Numbered from the stretch's first letter, positions 31,977 to 42,492 are shown. The stretch: DNA of 64,000 nt from Reticulascus tulasneorum (GCA_001557505.1 LSAX01000007.1:124001-188000); one strand, 5' to 3'. A program made the numbers and translations. The notes: a model not told the origin generated them from the letters alone.

Positions 31977-32330
31977 CTTGGGTTAATTCGATAGGTATTT
32001 TTCCATTAATTGCGTTCCCTGCGGAATTTTTAATCGGCTTTCCTGCAGGACTGCACCAAGCAGCCCCGGGATGTTGGGTACGAAGGAAAGCGCGTGAGAT
32101 TTCCTGGAATTTCCAATAAATCCCCAGGGAGTGTCGTTGGGGGTTCCCGTTTGGCGTCCGGAATTTTCGCTAAATTCCGGACTTGCCGGTTCACGTGACT
32201 TGTAAGTTGGTTAAAAGACCTGGTATAGCTCGGAAGAACCTGTGCAAGACGAAGAGAAATAAAGAAATTAGATTGAAACTATCACAGCATATTTACAATC
32301 CTTTTTATTAGAAATCATACAGTCGCCGAG
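31977..32330. promoter_or_regulatory. 354-bp divergent promoter
   Basis: Shared upstream region of the Zn2Cys6 regulator (minus) and the SnoaL_4-like gene (plus). Several CGG and CCG triplets occur, which Zn2Cys6 dimers can bind, for example around 32070 and 32155-32185. I cannot assign a specific operator. Confidence 0.45.
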
Positions 32331-32801
32331 ATGGAAAAGTCTTCCCTCAGTATCCTTTCGACGCGGGAAGCCATCGTGGACGCCTTGTCCCGGGCCCTGG
32401 TCGGGTGCGATAACCATGACACCGAGCTCTTCAACTCCGCCTGGGCCGGAGAAGACGTTTCCTTCGAAATTAACGGCAGTGACAAGAAAGTACTGCCCAA
32501 CCTCACCGTGATCCGCATGCACGTACTCGACAGGGTTGGTCCTATGGATACGACTCACAGCATCAGCAACATTCGCGTAGATGTTAAGGACGGCGCCGAC
32601 ACTGCTTTTGTCACGGCTACTTCAATGGCGCAGCATTGTCCTCCCGGGAGGGGCAAAGAACCAGATGGACCGAAATACATGGTTAGCGGCGAGTATTCTG
32701 CCCAGGTTATCAAGGTGGATGGGATATGGAAGCTGAAGAAGTGTGCATTGAAAGTCGTTTGGGCTCAGGGAGATCCCTCCGTGATGGAAGGCCGTAGCTA
32801 A
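32331..32801 (+). CDS. SnoaL_4-like (NTF2-fold) protein (156 aa)
   Basis: Single exon from ATG 32331. It begins with a helix (STREAIVDALSRALVGCD), then ELFNSAWAGEDVSFEING, the TTHSISNIRVDV strand and a C-terminal sheet (YSAQVIKVDGIWKLKKCALKVVWAQGD). This matches the SnoaL_4/NTF2-like layout, where W-K-x-K-x-x-x-x-x-x-x-W-x-x-G is typical near the end. Members are dehydratases, cyclases or hydrolases with small hydrophobic ligands. The catalytic role here is not shown. It is paired with the regulator at 29490-31976. Confidence 0.75.
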   Translation: MEKSSLSILSTREAIVDALSRALVGCDNHDTELFNSAWAGEDVSFEINGSDKKVLPNLTVIRMHVLDRVGPMDTTHSISNIRVDVKDGADTAFVTATSMAQHCPPGRGKEPDGPKYMVSGEYSAQVIKVDGIWKLKKCALKVVWAQGDPSVMEGRS

Positions 32802-33146
32802 GATTCTTTGGATGCCGTTTAGTGCCAGAGACTATGGGTGATTGCACAAAACAGTATGGCATATATTCTAGCAAAGTGGTATTATTTGCCTCTAGTGGCT
32901 ATTCTTATGCAGTTACGATTGAGGAAAATCCAAGTGGGCTTTAGAAGAGGCAATTTCTTATGTATACAATAACGGAATATCAAGGAGCCTCCCTGACCTG
33001 AATTCACCAATAATTCCCTGCAAGAACCTTACTGCTGCGAATATCTTAAAGATATTGACAAATGAAGCCAAAGTTAAACCACACATTCACCATCGAAATC
33101 GAAAGAGTATATAGAAAAAAAAAGGTTTACCACCAACTCCGAGTTA
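32802..33146. other. Intergenic, 345 bp
   Basis: AT-rich, with an A9 run near 33113-33121. Nothing recognised. Confidence 0.5.
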
Positions 33147-33950
33147 TTATGATACCCTGACTGAACCTGGTCGCATCGTGGCCTCCGTCGTTATTCCTAG
33201 CCCATTACGCAACACATCGAAACAGTCAGCTACTAGTTGGTTTACGTCGGTATACAGCGTAAAGATCCACTCGTAATATACCGAATCCCTACACATCGCA
33301 GTGCTGTAAGTAGCGGCGCTACCCGGGACAGAGCAAGAGAGGGCATAGTCCGGCCCGGGAGTTAGGGTACAGCTGACCGGCGTCGTCGGGACGGAATAGC
33401 AGACATTCGACGTCTTCAAAGAGAACCGGACTTTCTACAGCACCACCCCGGTTTTTATGACCATAATGAGGTCACTCGTGGTATACCATTTGCCAATTGA
33501 TTATTCGAGTCGAAAATCCATTGGGTCCAACCAGCACTGAATGTTCTCACGTAGATACCAACACCGATAGAGTTGATGAGAGCAAGAGGATTCCCAACTA
33601 TTGTGGTGGCATCAGTGCTTCCCACGATCAGATTGAAGCCCCTGCCGTGCAGATTGATGGTGTAATAGGTGCTGCAGAGGCTGTTCTGGTGGTGATTGCA
33701 CTTTTAGCGGTTGAAGTCGAAGTTATGTCAGTTGTTGTGGCTGTCGTAGTTGTCAGATGTCGTGGTACTCGCGGTTATAGTGGATGGTGGTGTAGTAGAT
33801 TGACTCGTTGCGGTTGAGTCGGTGGTCGTAGTAGTCGTCGTTGTGGTGGGCACTGTGGAAGTCGAGGTGTTTAGGGTCGTTATGGTTGACGGTGATGCGG
33901 TGACACCAGTAGTGGTGCTCGTAGTGGTTGTAGACCTGCATCATACCCAG
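33147..33950 (-). pseudogene. Ser/Thr-rich surface-protein relic
   Basis: On the minus strand, 33950 to about 33735 reads a mucin-like Thr/Ser tract (STTTSTTTGVTASPSTITT and a run of nine Thr). A one-base frame change continues it as TTTATTTDITSTSTAKSAITT. A non-repetitive tail with cysteines follows at 33419-33147 (VCYSVPTTPVSCTLTPG and CRDSVYYEWIFTLYTD). The parts are in different frames and no signal peptide or start was found. It resembles decayed cell-wall or adhesin-type glycoproteins. It might be a poorly resolved multi-exon gene. Confidence 0.4.
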
Positions 33951-34229
33951 ATTTTGAAGGAAATGAAGAGTTACTCGGCCTTCTCATCTATTCATAAAGT
34001 TTATAACTATTTACACTACTCTATGGCTTGGGTTCCATTGGTCTTTCTCCATTTAAAGTTAAATCATAGTTGGTTACCTAGTGTTACTGCAAACGTAGCT
34101 TTCCAATCCAGGTCCACTGTTATCATCAATCGTATCTGTTTCGGTGAACTTTCCGGGACAGAAGGGAATTAAGAGTCAATTTGAGCTCAATCATCAACTT
34201 TCGCCTTCACATGTCCAAAACAATGTGTA

Positions 34230-36440
34230 TTAGAGCATTCCCACGGTCATACCCTCTTTCTCCGGAACGGGAAACGGCTTATAGTCCCCAAAGGAGATGT
34301 AGACGCCGCACTTGTACCACTTCTTCAACCCAGTGGCCTGTGCATCGTTCCTTGTATCTGATGCGAGGATGATGCCCATCATGTGGTCATCTACTCCGAG
34401 GTTGAAGCCCATGAAGTTGAAAGCCATACTCAGGACCGGGTCGTTTCGCGCCTCGGCAGAGATCTTCCTTGTGTCTTCTGGCTCTTTCATATACGCCAGC
34501 GGCACGAATCGCACCTGGATGTCTCGCGGCGCATTTGGGTCGTCATACGGATCCGGAGGCCCGTCGTCAACCAGGTCAAGACCGAATGCCCTCCATAGCG
34601 AGTTCCGCCTCAGTTGCCGTCGCCGCCATTTCCGAAACCGCGCCCTGATCATCTTGGGCGCTTTCGACATATCCCAAAACTGCTCTGAGCCGGCATTTCC
34701 ATTGAGTCCGATGAAGATTTTGCGACTGTCAGGAATCTGCAAATTCGATCCGCATGGAATGTGTAGAGTATCATCCGGATTGATGGACCAATCCTTCCCG
34801 TGGAGAGGCTCGTATGCGTGGGAGCCACGCCCCAGGATAGTTGCATCGCGGTTTCGCATGTCAGTTGGCTGAGGAGTAATATGGCTGAAGAAATCGTCCC
34901 TATCAGCACCAAGACCGTCGTTAATATTGATAAACAGCGCGCGGCCCTCCGCCTGGAGCACTTTGTTCAGCAGGAGAGCCGGGAGGCCGCTCGCGGTTAC
35001 CCCGTTGGCATCAAAAGCTCCGTCGAAGGGGGCGACTTTGAGTGCGGCGAGCACGGCCTCGCCTCTCCTGCCCGATGCCTGTCTTTTGGTCACGGCACTG
35101 AGGATATCGCACCGATTGGCGGTGAGGCACGTGTCGAGACACACGCCATCCTTCCAAACACCCCATATCCTGCATCTGCTGTGTATCATGAAGTTCTCCA
35201 TGCGCCTCTCACGGAGCTCGGTTATGGCGTCCAGCAATCTAGTAAACGCAGGGCCCATCTCGCCTGACTTATCTAGTTTCTCCATGGCGAATCGCGCTAT
35301 CCACCTCTTTGAGGCCGGGAGGAAAGAAACGATGCCCGGCAGAAGTTCCCTGACGTCCGTCATCTGTGCTCCTAGTGTGATCGCGGTGGCAAGGGACGCC
35401 ACTGTGACAGCCTTGTCGTTGACAGTACACACCTCTCCATTCTTCGCCATCAATATTCCTGACGGACAGAGAATCATTTCCTGCATAGTCCAGAGGGAGC
35501 TGAACCACGGATCGGCCTGAACGGCCCAGGCGAATGGTGTGACCGACCTCTCTTCCTTAGGCCCGCCGCTGGCGTATCGTCGACCTTTATACGTGGCATT
35601 ATTCTTCAACTTCCAGAGCTGACCTCTCGGGTTAATTTTCATAGACCAGAGAACGGAATCTCCAAGATGGCAGAGACCAAGGGCGAGCTTGTGTCCACTA
35701 GGGATGGTCCAGAGGTAGATTAGGACCCCCTTCGCTTCCGCAAAGATACTGCCCTGCTTTGAGATTTCCTGCTGTTTCTCCACAGGGTCTTGTTGGTTGA
35801 TGCAGAGAACATCGATCCAGAAATATCGTGTGTTGGGGAATGACTTCAAGATGGGCAACAGTTCGGTGATGTCACACCCTTCCGACTTGACCGCGGGAAC
35901 CATCCAAGGAACTCCGTCAATGGCTCGCCACTCGTTCTTGACGGACCATCGACCCCAAGTGTATGAAATTGCCATGTAACCTTCTTCGAGCCGGTTCCTG
36001 GTTGCTGGAACAGTCTGGCCGGTTTTGCCGTCCCAGAGCCACTTCGGGGCAGCCGTGCTGGGTTCTCCTAACCATTCATAGTCGCCTGCGTGCGGTAGTC
36101 TCTTCGGCAAAGACGGGAGCTCGTCAGGCCGCGTGCTCTCAACATGCCAGCGATATTTGACGCATGAATTTTCTTCATCCCACAGGCCCAAGTCGATGCA
36201 GTATTGCTTCAGTGAGGAGGGAAGCGTGGGGAGGAGCCAGTCAATGTTCCAATGGTTGATAATTTCATCCACAAAGCAGTAACTGAATCCCGGATCTACT
36301 TTTCGTCGGCTCCAGATAGACCGAACAGGTCCAAGTGGAGCCCGAGTCATGGGCTGGTGATCACGGACATGCGTTCGTTGGAGTGGGACCTTAAGAGGCG
36401 ATCGTGAGATGCATAGAACAGAACGCCTTGATGTGAGCAT
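34230..36440 (-). CDS. HET-domain protein (736 aa)
   Basis: Single exon, ATG at 36440. The HET core is clear: EEGYMAISYTWG at about 153-163 and RYFWIDVLCINQQD at about 204-217, followed by EISKQGSIFAEAKGVLIYLW. The HET domain is the cell-death-inducing module of fungal heterokaryon incompatibility; its fold resembles TIR. After it lies a region with several tryptophans (WAVQADPWFSSLWTMQE) and a long C-terminal part without known repeats. There is no NACHT or WD/TPR domain, so it is a HET protein of the stand-alone class. It is divergent from the membrane protein at 37046. The frame is intact. Confidence 0.92.
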   Translation of the reverse strand: MLTSRRSVLCISRSPLKVPLQRTHVRDHQPMTRAPLGPVRSIWSRRKVDPGFSYCFVDEIINHWNIDWLLPTLPSSLKQYCIDLGLWDEENSCVKYRWHVESTRPDELPSLPKRLPHAGDYEWLGEPSTAAPKWLWDGKTGQTVPATRNRLEEGYMAISYTWGRWSVKNEWRAIDGVPWMVPAVKSEGCDITELLPILKSFPNTRYFWIDVLCINQQDPVEKQQEISKQGSIFAEAKGVLIYLWTIPSGHKLALGLCHLGDSVLWSMKINPRGQLWKLKNNATYKGRRYASGGPKEERSVTPFAWAVQADPWFSSLWTMQEMILCPSGILMAKNGEVCTVNDKAVTVASLATAITLGAQMTDVRELLPGIVSFLPASKRWIARFAMEKLDKSGEMGPAFTRLLDAITELRERRMENFMIHSRCRIWGVWKDGVCLDTCLTANRCDILSAVTKRQASGRRGEAVLAALKVAPFDGAFDANGVTASGLPALLLNKVLQAEGRALFININDGLGADRDDFFSHITPQPTDMRNRDATILGRGSHAYEPLHGKDWSINPDDTLHIPCGSNLQIPDSRKIFIGLNGNAGSEQFWDMSKAPKMIRARFRKWRRRQLRRNSLWRAFGLDLVDDGPPDPYDDPNAPRDIQVRFVPLAYMKEPEDTRKISAEARNDPVLSMAFNFMGFNLGVDDHMMGIILASDTRNDAQATGLKKWYKCGVYISFGDYKPFPVPEKEGMTVGML

Positions 36441-37045
36441 TTTAAAAGACCATGTTAAGCTCCAGATTATCGAATGTTTTTACGAATTTGCGAAGGAAAA
36501 TGTTCGCAACAGGAAGAAGGGAACTGACGTATCGCTCAATTCAGCTGTCCACAAACCCCTATATTTCGGGATTTTATTTCAAGGCGATTTGTTTAACATT
36601 GCGAACGCGACTCGGCATCTCGTCTCTCCAATACTACCCCTGCTTGTTTTCTGCCCGACAAAGCAGCTGAACTGAGAGAGCTGAGAACAGCCCTGGCTGC
36701 TGAACCGTGATTGGCACATCCCCTCTTCAGGATGCGAATATGCAATTGGACCCCTGCAGAGTGACGTGGCAACCACAGCCTGTTTGCATATACCGACAGG
36801 CCTTCGAAAAAAATATGACTGATTAGGAGTTGCTGCGCGGCCTCGGAGGGAGGCGTATCCATTCCACAGCCTGGCAAACTATGGCGCAGCGACAAAGTCC
36901 ATCACCTGCGTAAGCGAGCACCGCAAGTGGTAGACGAAGATCGTCTCAACCTGGACTAGCGACAAAACCTAGCAACAACTCCGGCAACATCGATAGCTGC
37001 AGCCACAACAAAGACTGGTCCCATTAAGCTACGAGAACTGCGCAA
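36441..37045. promoter_or_regulatory. 605-bp divergent intergenic region
   Basis: Separates the HET gene (minus) from the membrane-protein gene (plus) and should contain both promoters. No individual site was identified. Confidence 0.45.
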
Positions 37046-38323
37046 ATGTCTGAGCAATCGGAATCAGCTGAGGACGTGCCCGTCTTTGGCGCCTTTAATG
37101 CCCTTCTGGGCTACATAGGAGGTCAAGCCGCAACCAAGGCCATCTTTGAGCGCCTGCTCTGGCCGCAGCGCTACTATTCATCGATTGATCTGCAAACCCT
37201 CCCACGCCTGGCTCTGCTCTACCCCATGGGCGGCCCCATTGGCGTGGCTGCCATAGAGGTCCTCGATACGGTCTACAAGAACGGCCTCTTCAAGGGTGCT
37301 ACACAGGGCCATATCCTAGGTACTCACTTCTACAAAGATCTGGGATGGACATATAAGCTGCATGCGCTTGGTAAGGAGCAAGAGCAGGAGTCGCAGGCGA
37401 GAAACTGCATCTGGATCCAGGCGCTACTGAGCTTGCCGTTGCCGGCGGTACGGGATGAGAGAACGATCACAGCGGCGCAGGAAGATGAGGAAACAGCACA
37501 AGTCAAAACAAGGGAGACGGCGAAGCCCGTGAGATCCAGACAATTGGTGAATCACTTGACACTGGCCAAAGCCACACCCGAGGATCTCTCCAATGAGCAG
37601 TTCCCTTTCATCTCTGAGGAAACCAGACACGTGGGAATGTCCTCCATGCTCGGTATCTGCCTCACCGAGGCAACGGGCATCGTCATCATGATCTGCATAG
37701 CCGTAATTATGCGTTCAATATGGTCCATTATTTTCATCATTCCCCTCATCCTTCGACTCTTCAGTGCCATTTTCGCTGTCGAGCGTGAGGCCGTCGCCGA
37801 CATACCTAACACCGCAAATACAGAAACGCATCGCGACTGGGAGATCAACTGTCCAGCTGTGGACGGCATGTTCATACTAATATCCGGTCCGCCCACGGTC
37901 GTCAATCCGTTTTTTCGTCACTACGGACACCCCATCCGCAACCGTTTCCGCGAGGTGGTTCAATTGATCCTCGTCATCTTATTCGCAACCTACTTCCCCG
38001 TGGTACTCCTCTGCCAGGTCGTGTCGATGCCCGCGGTCATTCAGTATGTCTGGACAGCGTGGCAAGTCTGGATAGTTCTTGTCATGCATCTTGACAGGTA
38101 CACACAGAAGGGGATGTGGCAGGCGACGACGGACGCGCAGATTGCCTTGACGTTTAACAAGGGGCAGCGCCATCTTGACGACGGAAACCGCTGTAACGAC
38201 GTCACAACTCTTTTTGGTCAGCAGCGGAAAGGATCTGCTGTGGTCAAGGCTACTCTGTCCACGATAGTCGTGGATAGTTATGGAAGTGGGCAGAAGACGT
38301 TGAAGAGCCTTCTTCGTAAATAA
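37046..38323 (+). CDS. Membrane protein of unknown function (425 aa)
   Basis: Single exon from ATG 37046. The N-terminal 110 residues are moderately hydrophobic (FGAFNALLGYIGGQAATKAIF, then PMGGPIGVAAIEVLDTVY). A charged linker rich in Glu, Thr and Lys follows. About four hydrophobic helices lie at 205-345 (SMLGICLTEATGIVIMICIA, SIIFIIPLILRLFSAIFAV, VVQLILVILFATYFPVVLL, VWTAWQVWIVLVMHL). The tail is basic. I recognise no family. It is divergent from the HET gene; a functional link is possible but unproven. Confidence 0.65.
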   Translation: MSEQSESAEDVPVFGAFNALLGYIGGQAATKAIFERLLWPQRYYSSIDLQTLPRLALLYPMGGPIGVAAIEVLDTVYKNGLFKGATQGHILGTHFYKDLGWTYKLHALGKEQEQESQARNCIWIQALLSLPLPAVRDERTITAAQEDEETAQVKTRETAKPVRSRQLVNHLTLAKATPEDLSNEQFPFISEETRHVGMSSMLGICLTEATGIVIMICIAVIMRSIWSIIFIIPLILRLFSAIFAVEREAVADIPNTANTETHRDWEINCPAVDGMFILISGPPTVVNPFFRHYGHPIRNRFREVVQLILVILFATYFPVVLLCQVVSMPAVIQYVWTAWQVWIVLVMHLDRYTQKGMWQATTDAQIALTFNKGQRHLDDGNRCNDVTTLFGQQRKGSAVVKATLSTIVVDSYGSGQKTLKSLLRK

Positions 38324-39190
38324 CACTGGAGAATGGCGGAAGGCTTGTGTCTTTGGGAGCATGGAACCCCGCATGGACCATATCAGGCTTAAAGTCGCAA
38401 CGCTTAGGTCCAGGGATCGCGGGGGAGCGCGGGACATTCTTTACATTTAGTTTTCGCTGTTCAATTTGCCTGCGTTTGGCTCTACTACCTATTCTGTCTA
38501 ATAGTGGTTAGCAAGGTGAAATTGGTCGCGGCGAAGAGATATCGATGACCAGCTCGGGCGGTCGCGTCGTCAACGCTCTAGTCGGTTATCGAATATGGCA
38601 GGGCCTCTGTTTGTCATATCCCATATGCTGAGATATAGCTTCATCGACAAAGAAAGGAAGTACGGCAAGTCGGGTGGCTCGTTGCTTCGATGTTTACAAG
38701 TGCTGTGAAAGACTAGACTTGAAGAAAAGTTCCTGGTTGCTTGTGAATTGACGACTTTTCTGGCCTCGATTTATACGTTCGTGCGTCTGAAGATGCTGGT
38801 ATATCACTGGTATATAACCGCCGACCGGTTAGATAGCGATCTTTTTTAGCAGTCCGTTCGCGGGAAGCTCATGGTTCCTGGCATCTTCGAACTGCCGATT
38901 AGTTCTGCAACCTACCAATAGACCCGCAGGTTCTGGGATGACGGGCTACCCTATACAAAATAGTGAACTGGGCTGGTTTATCGGGAAGAGGATTGTAATG
39001 GCAGAAGGAAAATTCTTTTATTCACTTATTCATTAATTAAGCCACTTCCAGATTCTTCAAATCGGGAGTGCTAACAGAAAGGAGGATTTATCGTAGCCGA
39101 TAAACTACCTAGGCAAAGATACGTCGTTAAAGTCTAACGCTACATCGTAACTTGGACAGTGGGCACTGTTATGACATGTAACCCATCACG
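38324..39190. other. Gene-free, 867 bp
   Basis: No supported gene. The sequence is interrupted by many stops in all frames and may be decayed DNA upstream of the NRPS relic. Confidence 0.45.
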
Positions 39191-39420
39191 AAGCAACTAC
39201 TGGGTCGACTGGAGGACGTTCTCCCCCAGCATATGATGCCGCAGACGTTCATACCTTACTGTGGTATCCGCTCGCACCGACTGCAAAGCTCGACCGCCGC
39301 ACATTGCGGGAGTAGGCGAGCTCCCTAAACACCAAGGGCCTCGCCGGCTACGGCCATGCCGTAGTCGACAGGCAGGAGGCCGGCACTGACGCAGAGAGGC
39401 TTCTCCAGAATCTCTGGCAA
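39191..39420 (+). pseudogene. Relic of an NRPS (adenylation-domain C-terminus)
   Basis: The plus strand reads LLGRLEDVLPQHMMPQTFIP from about 39197. After a one-base frame change near 39260 it continues YPLAPTAKLDRRTLRE, a stop codon (TAG at about 39312-39314), then ASSLNTKGLAGYGHAVVD and ERLLQNLW. The order 'L-P-x-x-M-x-P', 'P-L-x-P-T-x-K-x-D-R-R-x-L-R' and then a linker ending 'LW' is that of the end of an NRPS or NRPS-like adenylation domain running into its carrier domain. Downstream at about 39452-39520 a weak carrier-like stretch (VQGIDRAS) may follow. It is non-functional: at least one frameshift and one stop, with nothing of the rest of the enzyme visible. Confidence 0.55.
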
Positions 39421-40018
39421 GTTAGTTACAATATCCCTTTATCGATAGACTTCTAGAAAATGCCAGTGAAGTGCAGGGAATAGATCGTGCATCCATGGTG
39501 GTAGTTGGTATTAGATATTTTATGGAGACGGTTCCTCCAGAACTGGTAGATGCGACCGCAGACATAGATTAGTTTTGTTTTGAGAAACGTGTCCTCGCTG
39601 CCCTTGCTACCCCAGTCCTTGCTTGGGATTAAATCCAGCTGTCTTATTATTATAGCAGTTTACCTCTACTAGCTAACTACTAGGCAGCATACGAGATAGT
39701 ACTACGCTACATGCAGGGTTTGGCTAGCTAGACGGGCTGAAATAAGTCGCTGTGGATCCTGTCCTATCGCTCTAACCATAGTCCAACTAGATCCGGCAAT
39801 AACGTAGCTTGGTCGAGCTTGGTCTATAACTCTAGATAAAGCTAGCTAAGATAGGCAGGTGCCTTGACCTAACTATATATATGAGTGCATTATATTTATA
39901 CTTTTGTTTTCAAATAACAGCTCCCTCGCCATATCTGCAAAAAGTGATACCTCCAATAAGTCCTAATCAACACATTCACGTTTTTGCGAGCAGTAATAGG
40001 TCTATTAAGTTGAATATT
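39421..40018. other. Gene-free, 598 bp
   Basis: Possible further NRPS relic at the left edge; otherwise AT-rich DNA with many stops. The last part is the promoter of the aldo/keto reductase. Confidence 0.45.
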
Positions 40019-41050
40019 ATGACAAACCCTGCCCGCTTCCAGGGTCTCCCGGATATTATCTATGGCACTGCTTTCAAGTTCGAGAACAGCGCGCGGCTCA
40101 CCCAGGCTGCACTTGAGAATGGTTTCAGAGCGATTGATACCGCAGGCAGCAAGTCAGCATACCGGGAGTCTCTTGTTGGCGAGGGCATTGCAGCGGTATT
40201 TGCCTCTGGGAAGATCAAACGTAGTGATTTATATGTAGGTACCCGTTACTCCAAACAAATAGCAGCAATGTTAGCCATGGAGACGTCCGAACTGACTGCG
40301 GTATAAAATACGCAACTTATTTAGATCCAGACAAAATTCTCACCGTTCAAGAAGGGCAAAGATCCAGCCTTATATCCGTACGACACGACTAAGAGCATTA
40401 CGGAGCAGGTGAAGGAGTCAGTAGCGGCATCGCTTGTCAACCTGGGTGTCGCATATATTGATTGCCTGGTTCTACATTCACTCTATCCGGATATTCGTGA
40501 CACACTCGTGGCGTGGAAAGCAATGGAAGCCCTGGTGCCATCCACTGTGTCCTCGCTCGGCGTCTCCAATGCTGATCTCGAATCGCTTCGGCAGCTGTGC
40601 GAGGCCGCCACTGTTAAACCATGTACCGTACAGAACCGCTTCACACGGGACACCGTCGACCGGCCTAACCCTCAAATGCCGTCTGATCTGCCGTATCCTC
40701 AGGTGCCCTATGATAGAGACGTTCGTGAGTACTGTGGAAAGCGAGGAATCGCCTACGCGCCTTGGGGTCTGCTGTGGGGCAACCCGGCACTCCTCGATGA
40801 TCCTGACCATGTGCTCGAAGAAGCGGGGCGAGAGATTGGTATTTCGAAAGAGATCGCGTGCTTCGCCTGCATTCAGAGTCTGGATAATTGTGTAATCACC
40901 ATCCTGTGCGGTACTACCTCGGAGACCAGGATGCACGAAACACTGGCAGGGCTTGCTAAGGTTGCGAGCTATGTAGCAGAAAGCGACCGGCATAGGGAGA
41001 CTTGGCAGAGCTACGTTGACCGTATCAATGTAATTATTCAAACCGATTAG
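40019..41050 (+). CDS. Aldo/keto reductase, 2 exons (313 aa)
   Basis: Exons 40019-40234 and 40325-41050; the intron 40235-40324 (GTAGGT to TTAG) is in frame. The start is the ATG at 40019; a TTG-free extension upstream exists but lies in a leader-like region. The catalytic tetrad of the AKR family is present: Asp40 (AIDTA), Tyr48 (SAYRES), Lys76 (IQTKFSP) and His123 (VLHS). NAD(P)H-dependent carbonyl reduction is the expected reaction; the substrate is unknown. Length fits the family. The position beside an NRPS relic and a broken RTA1 transporter suggests a former biosynthetic locus. The gene itself appears intact. Confidence 0.88.
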
Positions 41051-41351
41051 CTCATGTCATTTGTGCACTTGGCTGCACTTATATGTCTATTCAGAATTGT
41101 TTACCAAAAGAAGGGAGGATCAATTGCTGGAGCTTCTCTGACATGTCACTGTGCCGGTCGCAGAGAAGACGCAAGCAATTAACAGCCACAATCCTGTGCG
41201 TTCCTAAACTCCATATCGCGATTGGGCTCGTGTGGGTGACACTTCACCTCTACCCCCGACCAGGTCAAAGCTACAACAGCATCGGGCAACCCTGGAAGAA
41301 GGTAATCGTCAGCGTCTAGATCAACATATTATGTTTCATTGATATGGGGGT
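41051..41351. other. Intergenic, 301 bp
   Basis: Lies between convergent ends of the AKR gene and the RTA1-like relic. Nothing recognised. Confidence 0.5.
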
Positions 41352-42139
41352 TTATCGAGGCTTGGACGATGGCGCAATCTTGGAAAGCTCCAGACCATTT
41401 GTAATGGGGTTCCCGCCCCCGAGCAGAATCCCGATCTCGCTGGGGTGGAGCCAATTCATCCACCATGACCGCTAGCATAGGCACCGAATCAAAAACGTAA
41501 AGATAAACCTTGTGGCTCACGAGATGACCATAATTTCCCTCGATATACTCAACGACGCGGTTAATGCTTCGCAACAGAATCAATGCGCTCGTGACGTACA
41601 AGTGTCAGCAGATATCGGCGGCAACGAATGCCTGGTTGACGGGCCTTCTCAGTAGGAACTGAGGTCATGCGACGGTGAAAGAGCGCGGCGACCACGACGA
41701 AGGTCCCGAAGTAAGCCGGCTGTACAAATAGTCCAGCAATAATGGTATTCTCCCCAATCTTCAATATATTAATGTTCGTCTTGGACATGCCCATCAAACC
41801 ACTACCTAGACTGGAGTCAGTTTAGAACAACCGTGACGGGAATATAGTGTCCTGTGATTTACCGGCAGACTGGAGCAACAACGACAGAACGTCGCCCGAT
41901 ACAAAGACTTTGATGAGGAAACATCGCTTGATAAAACCATCCGACTCTCCGTCCGTCAACAGGATGATGCGCCCGAGAATCATGTACCCTGAGGCCGCCA
42001 TGAAGGCGTGTGCAACGGAAGAGCTCAGGCTGTCATCCAATGTCGGTAGGCGCACCTCAATTGCTAGCTTAGTTGCTGCTCCGTAAAAGTCCATTAGTAC
42101 TACCAATGACCTCCTTAGACATAGGCCAATTACAGACAA
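41352..42139 (-). pseudogene. RTA1-like membrane protein, broken
   Basis: The minus strand shows RTA1-family segments in order. First is AFMAASGYMILGRIIL and a GDVLSLLLQSAG. An intron at 41806-41862 (GTAAAT to CTAG, frame-consistent) follows, then GSGLMGMSKTNI and ENTIIAGLFVQPAYFGTFVVV. Next, after a frame change near 41600, comes TSALILLRSINRVVEYIEGN. After a second change near 41456 the frame ends NWLHPSEIGILLGGGNP, stopping at 41352. RTA1 proteins are seven-helix lipid-translocating exporters linked to toxicant resistance. Two indels and a degenerate N-terminus (no clean first exon above 42030) make it non-functional. Confidence 0.75.
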
Positions 42140-42492
42140 AACACTGGTTAGCTAGGCCTCGCCTCTGGACGGCGATGACTTGATTGTGTGTTATCGCATT
42201 TTGTACTGGCAGCCCTCTCGAGTGATGATGAATAAAGAGACATGAACCGACACAGAGCAACGAAGCGTTGGCCTGTCCTGAGCAAGCTGGGAAGTCGCCA
42301 CGAGTCCGAATGTTTGGCAGTTGGAAGTGCTTTTCTGTATATAACACGCAATGTATCTATCTATTCACCCAGAAATTTGCCAGAACGAGGGCATGTAATG
42401 CATAGTATTCTCCGCAAAGTTCACCCTTGCGACGCCCCTTACGTCCTCAGCTTTTTGACCAGTGACGCACAACCTCAAGTAAACTTACATAT
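42140..42492. other. Intergenic, 353 bp
   Basis: May contain the degraded first exon of the RTA1 relic. Otherwise the 3' flank of the histidine kinase gene. Confidence 0.4.

Noticed and set aside
33497..33944. Valine-rich plus-strand open frames
   Set aside because: They are the complement of the Thr/Ser-rich minus-strand tract.
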